Assembly (NCBI GenBank): GCA_030142905.1
Contig: JASJOG010000152.1
Coordinates: forward strand, 310,001 to 374,000
Length of the DNA stretch: 64,000 nucleotides
Origin: Heliopora coerulea
Lineage: Eukaryota > Cnidaria > Anthozoa > Scleralcyonacea > Helioporidae
Direction of reading: 5' to 3'
The position numbers were made by a program, and so were the translations under genes. Within the stretch, counting starts at the first letter, position 1. Each line of letters opens with the position of its first letter. Under the pieces are notes generated by a model. The model saw only the letters and a program-made list of their open reading frames with translations, ran no database searches and was not told the origin of the DNA. Below, piece after piece: positions 48,821-61,400 of this stretch.

Positions 48821-49658
48821 AATGCTTTAAGCTGAAAAATTACAATAGTGATATTGATTTTGATATGAGTAAAAAATTTTCTGAATGAAAGTTGTTAAGA
48901 GATTGAAGAGAATTGGGAGTTTTATTTTTTAATTTTTAACATTAAAAATTAAATATTAAAGATCTAACCCCTGACTACTTAAATCTAACAATGACCCCCA
49001 TCACACTGTGACTTTCTGGTCTCAAAAAAAAAATAATTTGCTATCATGTGACTTGAATTAAATCAGCGAGGTGGCCTGATGGTAGCCAGGGGGGACAATC
49101 AGACACTTCATGTAACCTCCAATAAGATGTTTCTTGGACACCTGTTTCCTGTCTTCCAAAATTCTGATCTTTATGGGGAAAAACAAGATAAAGGTGAGAA
49201 TTATTATGATATATCTTAACTGTTAAATTATACAAAATTAATACTTATTTTTTTGAGTTCTTGCACAATACAAGGACAAATTATGACAGATAAAGTAAGG
49301 AGACAGATAGATTAAAATTTTTGACAAAGCCAATGTCTAGACACATCCAAATGGACATGGTTGTTTTTTTGAAATAAAAATAGTTAAGTACCCTCAAAAA
49401 ATTTCTAGCTACAGTAGTGGGTATGGTCAGCATTTCCTTTGTCATCACTTAGCACAAATATTTGTCTGTTGAAAAAGTTTGAAATTGAAGTTAATTATGG
49501 ATAGCCTGTTCGCTATCCTTAATTCTACTATTAAATGCCAATAAAGATAAAACACTTACTTTGACTTCTTGGTAAAGTTCTCATGTGGTTTTCATCTTTA
49601 ATGAACATTAATGAGCCAGCATCTCTTGTAAACTGGTCAGCTGTGCTTCGTTTAAACA
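48821..49658. promoter_or_regulatory. Divergent promoter region, NLE1 / MRPL18
   Basis: Head-to-head starts 838 bp apart. Two ribosome-related genes share this region. AT-rich, with no coding sequence recognised. Specific elements were not assigned. Confidence 0.5.
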
Positions 49659-51216
49659 ATGCGCACTAAAAAATTCAATATGGCGATCAAACATGCACAA
49701 ATCTTGCAATTAGTTCCTTTCGCATTTCGTCAAGTTTTGTGGAGGAAATCAACACCTTTACGAGTTTTATATCGAAATTTGTTTACCTCCAAACAGCGTG
49801 AGAGGAATACTTTAAAAGATAAGATAAAAGATCAAGAGGAATGCAAAAAAACTGACGATATTCCGAGCAATCCTACGTCAACGTTTGTGAACAGAAATCC
49901 AAGGAACCCTGAATATTTTGGGTTCAATAAACAAAGGGGTTACTCAACGCAATACAAAAAAAGAAATTTCTACAAAAGGTAAAATATTTGAATCTTGACA
50001 AGCTCAAAATTAAAAATTAAAATATTTTGCATTGTAGTACAGGTGTTCTAAAGTTTTACTCTGGCAAATGTCAGATGACTTTCCTCATTCTAGGGAGACC
50101 TTTGCAGAAGAACGAGTTAAAATGACCAAAATGACTTCTTTCTATTAATTAATAGTGCACTTACATATAAAGCTAGCTGTCTTTGACTTGTGCAATTTGG
50201 AATGTGGGTATAATCTAATGAAAGATCTCTTCCCTGTTGCAAGAACTGCTTTTCAGACCCAAAAGTGCTCTGTGCCTGGTACCCAGACCCCTCATCCAGT
50301 AGACAGAATGGCAGACAGACTGATAACTCTCCCTTGTGGTCGTACACCCAATGTGTAATAAATAGTCTGATTTTTTGACTGAACTATCAAAAAAATTTTT
50401 AAAATTAGGTTAAATTTAATCCTATCCAACCGTCATGTCAAGGCATACGTAGAAGATCAAGATGGTAACCATTTAGTCACTGCATCTACTGAAGAGTTTG
50501 AGATCACAAGACATCTTTACAAACCAAATGATGTGTCAGCTGCTTTAAATATTGGTCGTGTTATTGCTGAGAGGTGTTTGCAAGCAGGACTTAACAGAGT
50601 ATCCATGTACATAACTGACATAAGGAAGAAAGAAAAGGTAAACAAGAGGGGTATATATTTAATCACACCACTAAAGTTTAAATTTGGAATAGTAGCCATC
50701 CCTCAGAACACTTGTTATGATAAATATACTGACCAGGCTCCCGGTGCATATCAAACTGTTTGTCATGATAGCCAGTGTGATGTTAATGAGGTACCACCTA
50801 ATCAAATTCCACTGCCATATTTGCTGGTACTGGCAGAGGAAGCACTGGGTCTCACAAGTTGTTTGTTGACATCTTAATGAACAATTCTTGCTATCATATT
50901 TCTAGTACCAGGAATTCAGAAAAGCTCTAGTGGCAGGTGGTGTGCAACTAACAGAACCAGCAAGAGTTGTACCACCTCAAACTTTTTATACAGGTTAGAC
51001 AAACTGAATGAGTGTCAATAACGAGAATGGTTTGTAGAGTACAGCCTTAATAACAACTCATGCCAGAATTGTTTTGTAGCTTTCCATATGTTGTCAGTAG
51101 TTTAAGGTTCTAATTTTTGACATCTGTTTTTGTTATTAGGGATTTCAGTGAAGAAAAAAAGAAAAGGAATAATTGGGATGAAAATGAACAACTCAACAAA
51201 AAGAAAATTTACCTAA
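49659..51216 (+). CDS. MRPL18: Mitochondrial large-subunit ribosomal protein uL18m
   Basis: Four exons: 49659-49978, 50409-50637, 50906-50993 and 51140-51216 (TAA 51214-51216), in phase, 237 residues (human MRPL18 180). The N-terminus is basic with Arg/Lys and Phe, a likely mitochondrial targeting sequence. A second in-frame ATG at 49680 is an alternative start. Family marks are FVNRNPRNPE (human TNRNPRN), NRHVKAYVEDQDG, VTASTEEFEITRHLY and NIGRVIAERCLQAGL. The uL18 fold binds 5S rRNA in other ribosomes; mitochondrial uL18m sits in the central protuberance. A polyadenylation signal AATAAA lies at 51260-51265. The C-terminus has a Lys-rich extension. Divergent from NLE1, convergent on TMED2. 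Confidence 0.93.
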
Positions 51217-51632
51217 CAATATTACATAGTATTTGTGGATAATTGTCTAAACAAATTACAATAAACTATAAAGAAAACTTCCCAGCCAGTTTGAACACTT
51301 TATTTCGGCTTGCTTTTTTTTGCAATAAATTCTGCTGCAAGGTTCTCAATCACAGAATTACTTGGTTTGTAATGTGGGTTTATATTTATTATTGTAACCA
51401 ATAAATACACTATAGGCTCATGGAGTAATGAATGTTTTGCAAGGATCTAAATATGCATTGTTGTGGCATAGCATAACGTTGTGCAAACAACAACTGAAAA
51501 TAATTTCAACAGTAAACTTGTAGGATTTTTCAAAGAGCTCTGCTATATCACAGGTTAAGTCAAGTACAGTAGAAGCAGTTTTAGATCTCTGGTAAAACTT
51601 TAAGTTCATGTCCTATTTGTTTAAAAGATTTG
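51217..51632. terminator. Tail-to-tail 3' ends of MRPL18 and TMED2
   Basis: MRPL18 has AATAAA at 51260-51265. On the minus strand a TMED2 candidate AATAAA lies at 51303-51298 (another at 51390-51385). The two 3' UTRs therefore nearly meet or overlap within this 416-bp interval. Confidence 0.55.
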
Positions 51633-53596
51633 TCAGACAACTCTTTTGACCTCAAAGAAACGTTTCAGATAGTATACTTGTCCAAGAGTCATGGCAACCA
51701 GAACTAGGGCCTCAAAGAAAGACCACCATACTATCCTGCTGTTTGTGTTATCGTTGACTAGAAAAAAGGAAAGAAAAGGAAGCTATAATAGAGGGAAAAA
51801 TACTGTGGAAATTTGAAAGTCTTCTTTGTGATTGTACATTAAGTAACACAAAAAAACTGGAAAAGTTGTTCACTCACTTGACCTATGCACTTTCTCTCTT
51901 ACTTCCATGTATTCTTGTTCATGTTTTACCCCTGCAACTGCTGTGGACAGTTCCTGGATCATACTATTAAGTTTATCATGATGTACTGGAAGAAGTAATG
52001 GGAAAAAAAAAAACAAAAAACTAGACCAAATTTGCCCATTGTCAGTTGTACCAACATAGTTCTCACTCAAAATAGTGCCCTGAGTTTATAGTTTGAGATA
52101 TTCAATGCATTAACCTTTTAATCCCTAGTGACCCTTAGAGCTGAATAAGGTAACCAAATAAACTTCCAACAACCCATCTTAGTATTTACTACTCTATCAC
52201 AAGATAAGTATCAAACTAGTGATCACAGCTGCAAGTGAGAGCTCACAACATACCACATGTTTCACCTGTAATAATTCTATGCCCAGTTATTCCTAAGGTG
52301 ATCAGCTTAATCCTGTATTAGTGGACGTTTTGTAAGTAAATTGTGAAGATACACCTGAGAATGAAAGCTGAAATATTTTTGTCAGACTTTGAGAGGATTC
52401 AAAAAGGTTTATATGCAGTGTAATTTGAAAATGACTGTTGAAGGAAAATATAGGGAAAAGAAGACATGATTAACAGGCATTCCTGGATTACAAGATGCAA
52501 TAACTTTGGGTGAAGCAACCACCTGAAATATACAAAAACAAACTTCGGTGTTTTGAGCGAAGGCCCTTTATTGGGAAGTTAGGGCCTTCGCTTGAAATGT
52601 CAAAGTTTCTTTTCGTATATTTCAGGTGGTTGCTTCACCCAAAGTTATCACATCTTGTTATCCTCAACTACCTACACTGGCACCCATTGCTCAAGATTCC
52701 TGGATTAGCATGCTAGTCATTCCACACACACACACCCCATCAGCTCCTGGTGCTTAATGCATAGTAGTCTTTGAATCAATGAACTAAACTTAGAAATAGT
52801 TTTTGATGAGTATCAAAAAATTAAAATTAATTGTAGTAACAAACTAAGTCATTAAGCTTACCATCAGTTTTTTTAACTTGATCTTTGGGTGATTCTCCAA
52901 TTAGCATACTAAACTTCAGCAACTTTCTTTCCATAGTTGAAACTCGATTATTAAAACAATATCTATAGATACCATCTGAGTACGCTGCAAATGTATACCT
53001 TCCACTGCTTTCTTTCTCCCCAGAATAAATAATTTTTTGATCTGGACCGATTACCTAAAAATTTTGAGGATATTATTGCAAGAGAACAACGGTGCCAGAA
53101 AGAGAAACCAGGTGGGCAAAAAGCCCAATTTTCTCCATGATCATTTCTTAAATGTCGTATAATCCGGTAAGAAAGTGGCACATTAGCTGTTTATTTGGAG
53201 TTCGCGTTGTTCTCTTCGAAAATTCTTCATTGGCTCAAACTGTGCGAGTACAAGATCTGATTTATTCAGCAATATAATCACTGTTATTATCACCCTGGAA
53301 TTGAATTCTCAGTTGTTTACAAAATTATGTACTAGCATCTTGTTACTGTGATATGAAACTTGTTATAAAATGAACTTGCAAATTGTCTCTCCCATAACAC
53401 CTACCGTCACATCTATTTCCATGAAGTCTCCCTCAGCAACCTCAAATAAAAGAGTCATCTTTGTTCCTGAGGTCACCTTGTCGTAGAAACATTGTTCTCC
53501 GTGAGCCTCCACCGTGATAAAATAGCCAAAAGATACAGAAGGAAGAATACAAACTAATAAAATTTGAACAAATTTTAACTCCATCTTGGACGCCAT
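51633..53596 (-). CDS. TMED2: p24-beta cargo receptor TMED2
   Basis: Exons in order of translation: 53596-53405, 53054-52862, 51985-51878 and 51757-51633, all in phase, 205 residues (human 201). A signal peptide (about 1-24, ends SVSFG) is followed by a GOLD domain with two cysteines ([12 protein letters not shown]). A coiled-coil segment comes next ([20 protein letters not shown]), then a membrane helix ([19 protein letters not shown]) and a short cytosolic tail [10 protein letters not shown] that carries the FF COPII/COPI signal. TMED2 cycles between ER and Golgi in p24 hetero-oligomers and helps sort GPI-anchored proteins. Nearly identical to the vertebrate protein in its C-terminal half. 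A diverged paralog lies immediately upstream. Confidence 0.96.
52485..52663. repeat. Foldback element in TMED2 intron 2
   Basis: The 49-bp arms 52485-52533 and 52615-52663 are near-perfect inverted copies. Between them lies a GA-hairpin-GAAA structure: GCGAAGGCCC (52557-52566) pairs with GGGCCTTCGC (52582-52591), followed by TT and GAAATGTCA (52594-52602). Hammerhead-like and probably Penelope-derived. Confidence 0.85.
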
Positions 53597-54957
53597 CTTG
53601 TAAAATAGTCACGTGAGCTTGACATGTTTAGCCACGTCATTAGGTTCCAGGTAATAAATAAAGTGTGCAAGTTTGGACTACACGGTTCACTCTAACAAAT
53701 TGTTCCAATAAAATTTGCCAGACATTAACGTCTGGGACGTTGCCTTGGGGGTAGACGACTTGGGACAGTTGGGGAGAGGGGGAAGGGGCTGCCCCCCCGG
53801 CTCTCTTTAGGGCCAACTTCCATTTCCTCTAAATCTGATGAGAAATTGTTTGTGGAGATTGACAACCAGAACCAAACAAGTCCGACAAACTACTCAAACA
53901 TTTTGTGACAATATACATTTTCATGAGCCTAAAAAGATGTTGGTTTCCAAGCCTCTCATCTTAACTCTTTGCCAGCAGAATAATACTTCTATTATTATAC
54001 TCTGGCTATTGCAAGACAAGTTTACTCACAAAGAGAGGTTCAGCAGTGAAAGAGTTAAAGAATTACATCTGTGTTTCACCACTTAGTTCCCCCAGTTTTC
54101 AAAGGTTTGTGACAGGCTGACAGCCTTTCATTACAGAAATACTCAAAACAAAATTCAGTGCACGGTTCTAAATTTTCAGTTGACAAGAGCAATTGAGGGT
54201 TTGGAAACCAGCTGGTTTACCCTAGTGGAAGGGAGTGTTACAAAAAAAAAATTACACAGTAAGATGCACAGTATTTTCATTTTCTGTATTGGTGGAAAGA
54301 TACAAAATTTATGTTACTAGACTGCATCAGTTTACCAAGAAAATGGAACAACTAAATGGTTTATTTAGCTTAAAAAAAACTTGCTAAGCTTTCATAAATG
54401 GAATTACAGTGGATTTTCAGAGGTGGTTGTCTGTTTGAGTGTATGGTGTGGTTTCTCAAAATAGTACATATTTAATGAAAAAAATGGCCTTAACCTAGTA
54501 AAAATTTTATGTTTAGTAATTATCAGGACTAAATTTTCAAATGACAGTTCAGTACTGATTTCCATTGTGTTTTACTCATGAAAAATGATGAAAAAACAAA
54601 AAAAGAGTTTGAGAAGCAAAAATCATTATGTCTCCTGACACAACAAAATCAATCACTTTCAAAACATAGTAAAGTTAGTTTACTGATATCAAATCCCAGT
54701 ATACTCATTATAAAACCCTTTAGTTGAGAACAGTTTGTTTTATAATTATTTCCTGATTACCATTAAATTGACAATTCCAACTCTAAATCAGTCAAGAAAT
54801 ATTCACAAGGCATTAAAATTACCTATAAATACTTGTTACATTTCCTTCAATGAAAGATGTAGTCTACTGCCAAGGTAATGGCCATTGTGGCAGAATACAA
54901 ACAATATAAGTTCAGAAATGTGTACACTTTTGCAATCTAAGATTTAAAACTCTGTTT
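53597..54957. other. Intergenic region between TMED2 and its paralog
   Basis: No coding sequence recognised. Should contain the TMED2 promoter and the 3' UTR of the upstream paralog. A short G/C-run segment lies near 53770-53805. Confidence 0.5.
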
Positions 54958-57194
54958 TTAAATAACTCTTCTGACTTCAAAGAATCTCTTGATGTAATAA
55001 ACTTGTCCTAATGACATTCCAATAATGAGAATAAATTCAAAGAATGACCACCAGCTAACAATTTGGTTTGTGTGTACATTAACTAGACAGGGGAAAATAC
55101 AAAAAACAAACTTAGCATTTGCTAATGATGACCTGCTGAACGATTCAATGATTCAACATGATGAATATATAAGTATGTATGTAGGTACATTGACATATGT
55201 ATGTATGGATGTATGCACTTTTTAAATGTGTCAGTCTGTCTGTCCACTTGCATGTATATACATATGTAAACTATAGAATGATGTGTATATGATTACACAC
55301 ACAATTACATACATGTATGTATGTACATTCAATCTCCAAGTACAGTACTTACTGTTATGATGGGAGTCCATCCTTACTTCATACTGTTCTTGTTTACGTT
55401 TAGTTTTTAACATGGCAATACTTAATTCTCCAACCAACTTCTCTAACTCTGAAACTATAAATTCAAACATAGAACAAGGGTAAACTTACTTTTAGAATGA
55501 GTCTCCATCCTCACATTCAGTTTAGCTTGTGTACGTCTCAGCTTCATTAGTTCTACACTCAAGTCACCAACAACTTTGTCTACTTCAGAAACTATGGCCA
55601 AAAATAAAAATTCTTCTTTTAGCACTATACATGCAAATGTACCCAATGTAAATTTAGGATCAATATAATCAACAAATTGTTCCAAAATGCACAACAACAC
55701 TAACTCCAAAAAGAGTAGACATGTTTTATTGGCATATTTTTGATAAAATCAAACCAAAGCATTCAAATATTGCATACCCCAATTCAACTATCAAAAAACA
55801 AAATATGCACATTAAATTTTTCCAAATACCTGTTCTGTTTCCACCTGCTTCATTTTCTTGATACCGCTTCTCATCATTTAAGAAGTCAAACATGAAGTAA
55901 ACTAGCTTTGGAACCAGAGATGACTTTTGGTTCGCAAGGCAGAACACATATCTGCCATCCTGTTCTGCAGTAAAGAAATATGAATCATCTGTCTTCTTTT
56001 CTTGAGAATACATCACTTTACCATCAGGAGCTGTGAGCTAAAGTGAAAATCAATTATTTAAATATTAATAAGCAGTCTTATAATTCAGATGTCAAATAAA
56101 GTACAAAAAGGTTAAAGCCAAAAATTGAAGCAGCCAATCTTTGAAAAAGTCATATCATAATACAACTATCCAATCAAATACAATTTCCTTCTTACATGTT
56201 ATTTCTACTGTCGATGCAAGATTTTTTTTATCCCCAATGGCTATTTGTTTGCAGCAACACCACTAATTTCTTAGATTTCCTCATATCAAAATCAACAGAA
56301 ATTTTTCAAAGCATGAATACATATGAAATATAAACATTTAAATAAAAAATACAACATAAAACAGAACATTGATTGCTCCAGTGACTAATACAGCAGCAAG
56401 GCTATCTCGATGTGCCAACATCAGATATTTCTGGCACGTTTTACAAGGGATAAACTCTGCACTATCTCCCAGACCTTACCCTATGTGAGGTTGCTAGTTC
56501 ATCAATTATTGTTAACACCACTTTAACCATTTCATTTATGAATGGATACAATGCTGTGCTATTCTATACCTGTTGATTTATTGAACAAGGATTAATTGAA
56601 TGATATTAACAGCCATCATAAATAGATAGGGAGACTGGCCCCAATAATAGTCCAATGATTTTTCTTTAATTTCAGTAGTAATCTATTGATTGACATAATT
56701 AATGAACTGATGGTGGATTCCACACACCTGGCAGCTTGCAATATAATAAACAGATGACCAAGTGGCAAGTGCATTTGCGTCTTTGAAAAATAAGCTGATT
56801 GACAACAATACGTAATCCTCGTATTAATATGGCTTCATTTGCAGTCACTAAAACCAAGAATTTTTCAAGACCCTCTTGAGGGTTGCTAAATTTCAATCAA
56901 CCATGAACGCTTACTCGATAGCAATTGCCATGCATTCTTTGAAACTGAAGTTAACTGGAGCAGTAATCGTTCCCATAAATAGTTGCATTATCTCACCTTT
57001 GCATCGACATCTAAAAAGCCGCCCTCTGAAACTTCATAAAGAAATCCCCAAACTTGTCCTTTCTTCACATTCTCGTGATAACACTGCTCTTCATAGGGTT
57101 CAATACTTGTAAAAAAAGACCACGAACTTCGAGGACAAAAACTTATTAGAGCAACTATATAAAAAGCATAGTTTGTGCGAAGTATAAAGCCCAT
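54958..57194 (-). CDS. TMED2-like p24 protein with duplicated alternative exon
   Basis: Exons in order of translation: 57194-56997, 56037-55830, then either 55591-55490 or 55454-55353, then 55082-54958. With one alternative exon the product is 210 residues. A signal peptide (about 1-27, NYAFYIVALISFCPRSSWS) leads into a GOLD domain (EEQCYHENV, YEVSEGGFLDVDAK, YVFCLANQ). The coiled coil comes from the alternative exon, followed by a helix with WWSFFEFILIIGMSLGQVYY and the tail IKRFFEVRRVI with FF and RR. The TMED2-type C-terminus and shared intron phases show it arose by tandem duplication of TMED2, but the lumenal part has diverged strongly. Both alternative exons are 102 nt with identical phases, so either gives an intact frame. 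A specialised cargo receptor is an inference. Confidence 0.88.
55353..55591 (-). other. Duplicated exon pair, probable mutually exclusive splicing
   Basis: Exon a (55591-55490) and exon b (55454-55353) each have 102 nt, the same split first codon (G|TT) and the same last split codon (A|). They encode related 34-residue coiled-coil segments (VSEVDKVVGDLS versus VSELEKLVGELS; 15 of 34 identical). Both have AG acceptors and GTAAGT donors. They are separated by only 35 nt (55489-55455), which starts GTAAGT and ends TTATAG but is too short for normal splicing. Confidence 0.85.
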
Positions 57195-58438
57195 TTCTCT
57201 CGGTTTTACTATTTTTAGTAGTAAAACTTAAATGGCTTAACGCCACGTATACCTGCTCCTTTGTCGTTAGCCTTCACTCTCGGTACTGACTCGTGGACAA
57301 AAATATCCGGGGAAAAAACACCGGGAGAAAGTTAGCGATAGTCCGTTACGCCGCCCTTTGATGTAGTGAAATTGGGGAACGGAACAGATTTAGTTGCTCC
57401 CAATTTGAATACGATTTGAAAGGAGTCTCACCTTCAAAATTTTTTGGAGAAGCGAGTCTAAACTTTTTTAATATTTGTTGACGATTTTTTATTAAAATGT
57501 TTACGACTGCGCAGTATTTTGAACATTGCTTTGGGGAGCCATTTCTGGGCTTGTACCAGGTTAACACCACTCATGTACGACTTGCCAATTGAAAGTGCCT
57601 GATCAAATGGCAATATACAAAGCCTCGTTTCCATTGAGGAAGACTTTCTCCGCTCAAGACTTTTTTTCCCAACATGAACAAAAGAAATATATCAAAATTT
57701 TCAACTTTCAAATTTTCTCACCATGAAAAAGGAAACGAAATTTGACAAAAAATTATCGAAGAGGAATGTTTTTTGAATAAAGACGGATCCAAGGATACGG
57801 TAGGAATGGGATAGATGACTTGACAGGACTCCATCTTTAATATTATTTCTGTGAACAGCTGCTTGATTAAACTACAATATTGCAGTGTCAAACTCCGAAA
57901 TCCAGGGAATGTAGGGTGTAAATAATATGTGGGATATCCTGTTGGCTATTTACACAGAACCCCCCCCCCCCCCCCCCAAAAAAAATAAATGTTCTAAAAA
58001 AATATGAAAGCTTTTAAGAAGGAATGAATGTCAATCAATAAATGAACACATTACTCCAACAAATCAAATCATATCCAATTCAACAACTAAAGATATTTTT
58101 AAAACAACTTTTCGGTGCTACTGAGATTTAAATGACTCAGATTAACCTGAACCCTTCAAACATATCTAATACAACCCGGAACCACGCACTGTATTTCCAC
58201 TCCTGGTTCAATCTAGAGAAATTAAAGATTAAGAATCAATAGGCGCCATTGGCTAAAGGTGGTCAGCCTTAGTCTAGCAGGTACATCAATTTATGTTTAA
58301 TAGGCTGACCAAAACAAGTCAACTCAACCGGAACACTTGATGTGAACAGAATTCGAAACAAATAACATGTCTTGATGTAACTTTAAAACCTGTACAATTC
58401 ACCACTTATATTTCCAGGCAAAGATCCGACCAATAATC
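57195..58438. other. Intergenic region before the AbfB-TSR gene
   Basis: No coding sequence recognised. Contains a 19-nt C run (57959-57977) followed by an A run, and the promoter regions of the divergent TMED2-like and AbfB-TSR genes. Confidence 0.5.
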
Positions 58439-61400
58439 ATGGATATGCTGTTTCTAAATTTTGGCACGGTATTAGTCTTATGTCAACTGATAATGGCAGG
58501 TATGTGATGAACATCTTGGCTAGGGATAACTCTCGTTTTCTACACCATAGTAATTTTAGGATGAGGGAAAGTAAACATGGAAGAACTCGTTAGGTTGATA
58601 GTTCCACACAAGGACTATTTAAGACATCTGGTTGATAATCTAAAAGTCTGTTTAAATCAGAAAAGGAAACTGGACAGCGTTTTAGAACAACGAAAGTTAC
58701 CCTAAGCGAGATATGATGTAATTTTTATTTTTGTAAGACTGTGGATTTTTACAAAACAAACCAATGGACACATGATACACTAACAATAATTAGACAGAAC
58801 TGGCCTGAATTAATCTACATTAATTGGATAATTTGGTAGATTAGATAAAACGACTCCATATTGGCCTCCTGAATTTTGCCGATTCGCATGAGCAGATCTT
58901 AGTACGCTTGAAATACAATAAATAATATTCGTGCTATTTTTGGTGTAAAGTTGATCAGGAAGGTGTGGCATTTAGTAGTTCGTTTGAGTTAAATAATTAA
59001 GATCTTTTCAACCAGGTCAAAGAATAGTCAAATCACTTCTACATAATCTTTCTCATCAGATAAAACTGGCGAGACTTACGAGAAATTCTACACGGCAGAC
59101 AGTAACTACGTTCCGACACCAGGAGGTGAACGCCGGCATGGAGCTATGGGTATTAGCACAGTAGCCAAGTTCTCAATGTTAAGCAACACACCAACATTGT
59201 TCAAAGTAAAGCGACCAGGTCTCTATAATGATGCAAACACCGTGTCCTTCGAGTCAATACACAAGCCTGGGTACTATCTGAGATACAAGAACTACAAGTT
59301 TCACATGGAGAAACAACAGGAGACGAATCTATTTGGTACGCGTATGTTGCACTAAACATTTATAAAGTTTTAAACAGCAAAATTCCTGGACATCCAAGAT
59401 GTAAATATATCAACAGTGTCAGACATCTCGTCCTATAACTTAAGAAATGCAGAAAATGATCTGGCAGGGCCGCGTCCGGGCGCCGATGGTTGTAAAAGAC
59501 CTTACAGTCACTGTGGTATCGTTGACAAGTTTACCTCCAGACTTAAAACAAGCTTAATTATTGGCAAGCTTTAGTCCGTCCGTCCGTCCGTCCGTCCATC
59601 CATCCATCCATCCATCCATTAACCAATCCATTAATCAATCAAACAATCAATCAATCAATTAATCAATCAATCAATGTCTGTAATCCCAAATAGTTCCTTT
59701 TCGTTCACTCAGTAATTGCTCTTAAAAGTATTTATAATTAGGGCTCAGAAAAGTTAGTTCGTCCAGGCAAAGGAAAAACCTGAGTTGGAATTTATTTTTT
59801 TTACTAATTTAAAATATATTGGACAAATTGAAAAAAGTTTGCTCTACAGAAAAACAGATCAATCTCCAGATAATGGAGAAACGTTCGCGGCTCTTCTTGA
59901 GCTCAGACTTTCTATCATGAGTCCAAAGCTTCTTAGTGTTTGGAGCAGCGACAAACCGCAAGGCGAAGTTTGACAAGGCTTTTTTTTTCGCCATTTTTCT
60001 AATTCCTGCAGGCATTAGAGGGTTATTTTAGAATCATACATAAGAGGAAATTTCCTGATCATCCTGATAAGAAAGTTAACCGAAAAACTTGTTCACTTGA
60101 GCAGAACAAATATGTACCATCGGTTGATGGCCACTGATCCAGGTCGAGTGTTCAATCACAGGAATCGACTCTAGTTGGCTTTTCGCCAAAAAAATATCCT
60201 TCATTTTTCATTAGTTTTGGGGACGCAACATTTGCACGTTGCTTCTTTTGCGTCATCAAAAATAAATCGCTTCAAGTCAAAACAAACCTCTCAATCGTTT
60301 TATTTCTTGCTGTGAAAATACCCTAGCTTCATTGAAATTCTTCTCTTGTTATCTAGTCAAAGGTAATTCTGTTATTTTTTTGAAATTCAGATAAAGATGC
60401 CACGTTTCGTGAACGACAAGGTCCCCGGGGAAGGGCCTACGAGCTACTTGGTCGAAGTAACTGGTTCATATGCCATTCTGAGGAAAGTCCATACACACTG
60501 AAAGCAATATCAGAGAAGATCGGAACCAAGGCGTTTGTCGACAACTGTGTGTACGTGCCGGTTAGACAACAGTTTGTCGAGAGAAAAAACATTGTAAGGA
60601 CAATTCAGAGTGGAGGATCAATGGTGGTGAATGCAGTACCATCAACGCAAACTACAGGTATATGACGATAATTTTAACACAGCCAACCAGGAGTGTAGTC
60701 GTACGGTAACGCCGGGATAACCGCGTTACCCCTCCTAAAATTTTGAATGACAAGTGTAATCCTTGCTGAGATGTTAAGGGACGTCATACTGCACTATAAA
60801 TAATGCAGTAAACTAAACAGGGAACATGGGCACAGCTATGATTGGTATTCAACATGCATTAATGTATTGATATGAATGATGATTGTAGACATGATTTTAT
60901 AAGGCTCAAACGCAACATTTGTTGGGTTGGAACGCTGGGATAAACCAATGCGAACGGCCGAACCCTACCTAAGATTTTACGACTGCTCCACTGCAGTCAA
61001 ACAATTAAGAACTTCCAAGACGACGACTGGAAGATAAACGTTTAATTACTTTGATATAAGGAAAGTCCCTGTATCATAATAATTAGAAAAGAGGATCGAG
61101 AAAGTGAGTTTTAAATAAGAAAGTTTGTGGAGGTAAAATAAGAGAACACGAACAATCGGTAAGATTTCTGGGTTTTCCAAACGTGGACTTCAAATTGCAG
61201 GTAGCCCCATTAATGGACCTTCTAGCCAAGCTGTGTAGCATACTCAGGTAAAACCAAAGGGTAAGCAAATCATTAAGTAATAAGCTAAAATAGTCAACGG
61301 CTCTCGTTAATGTTCATCAATTTTTATCAATTTTGAAAATGTTAGAGGATCGGTATGTTGATGAACAACCCAAGCCTCATCTACGACATTCGACTGTCCC

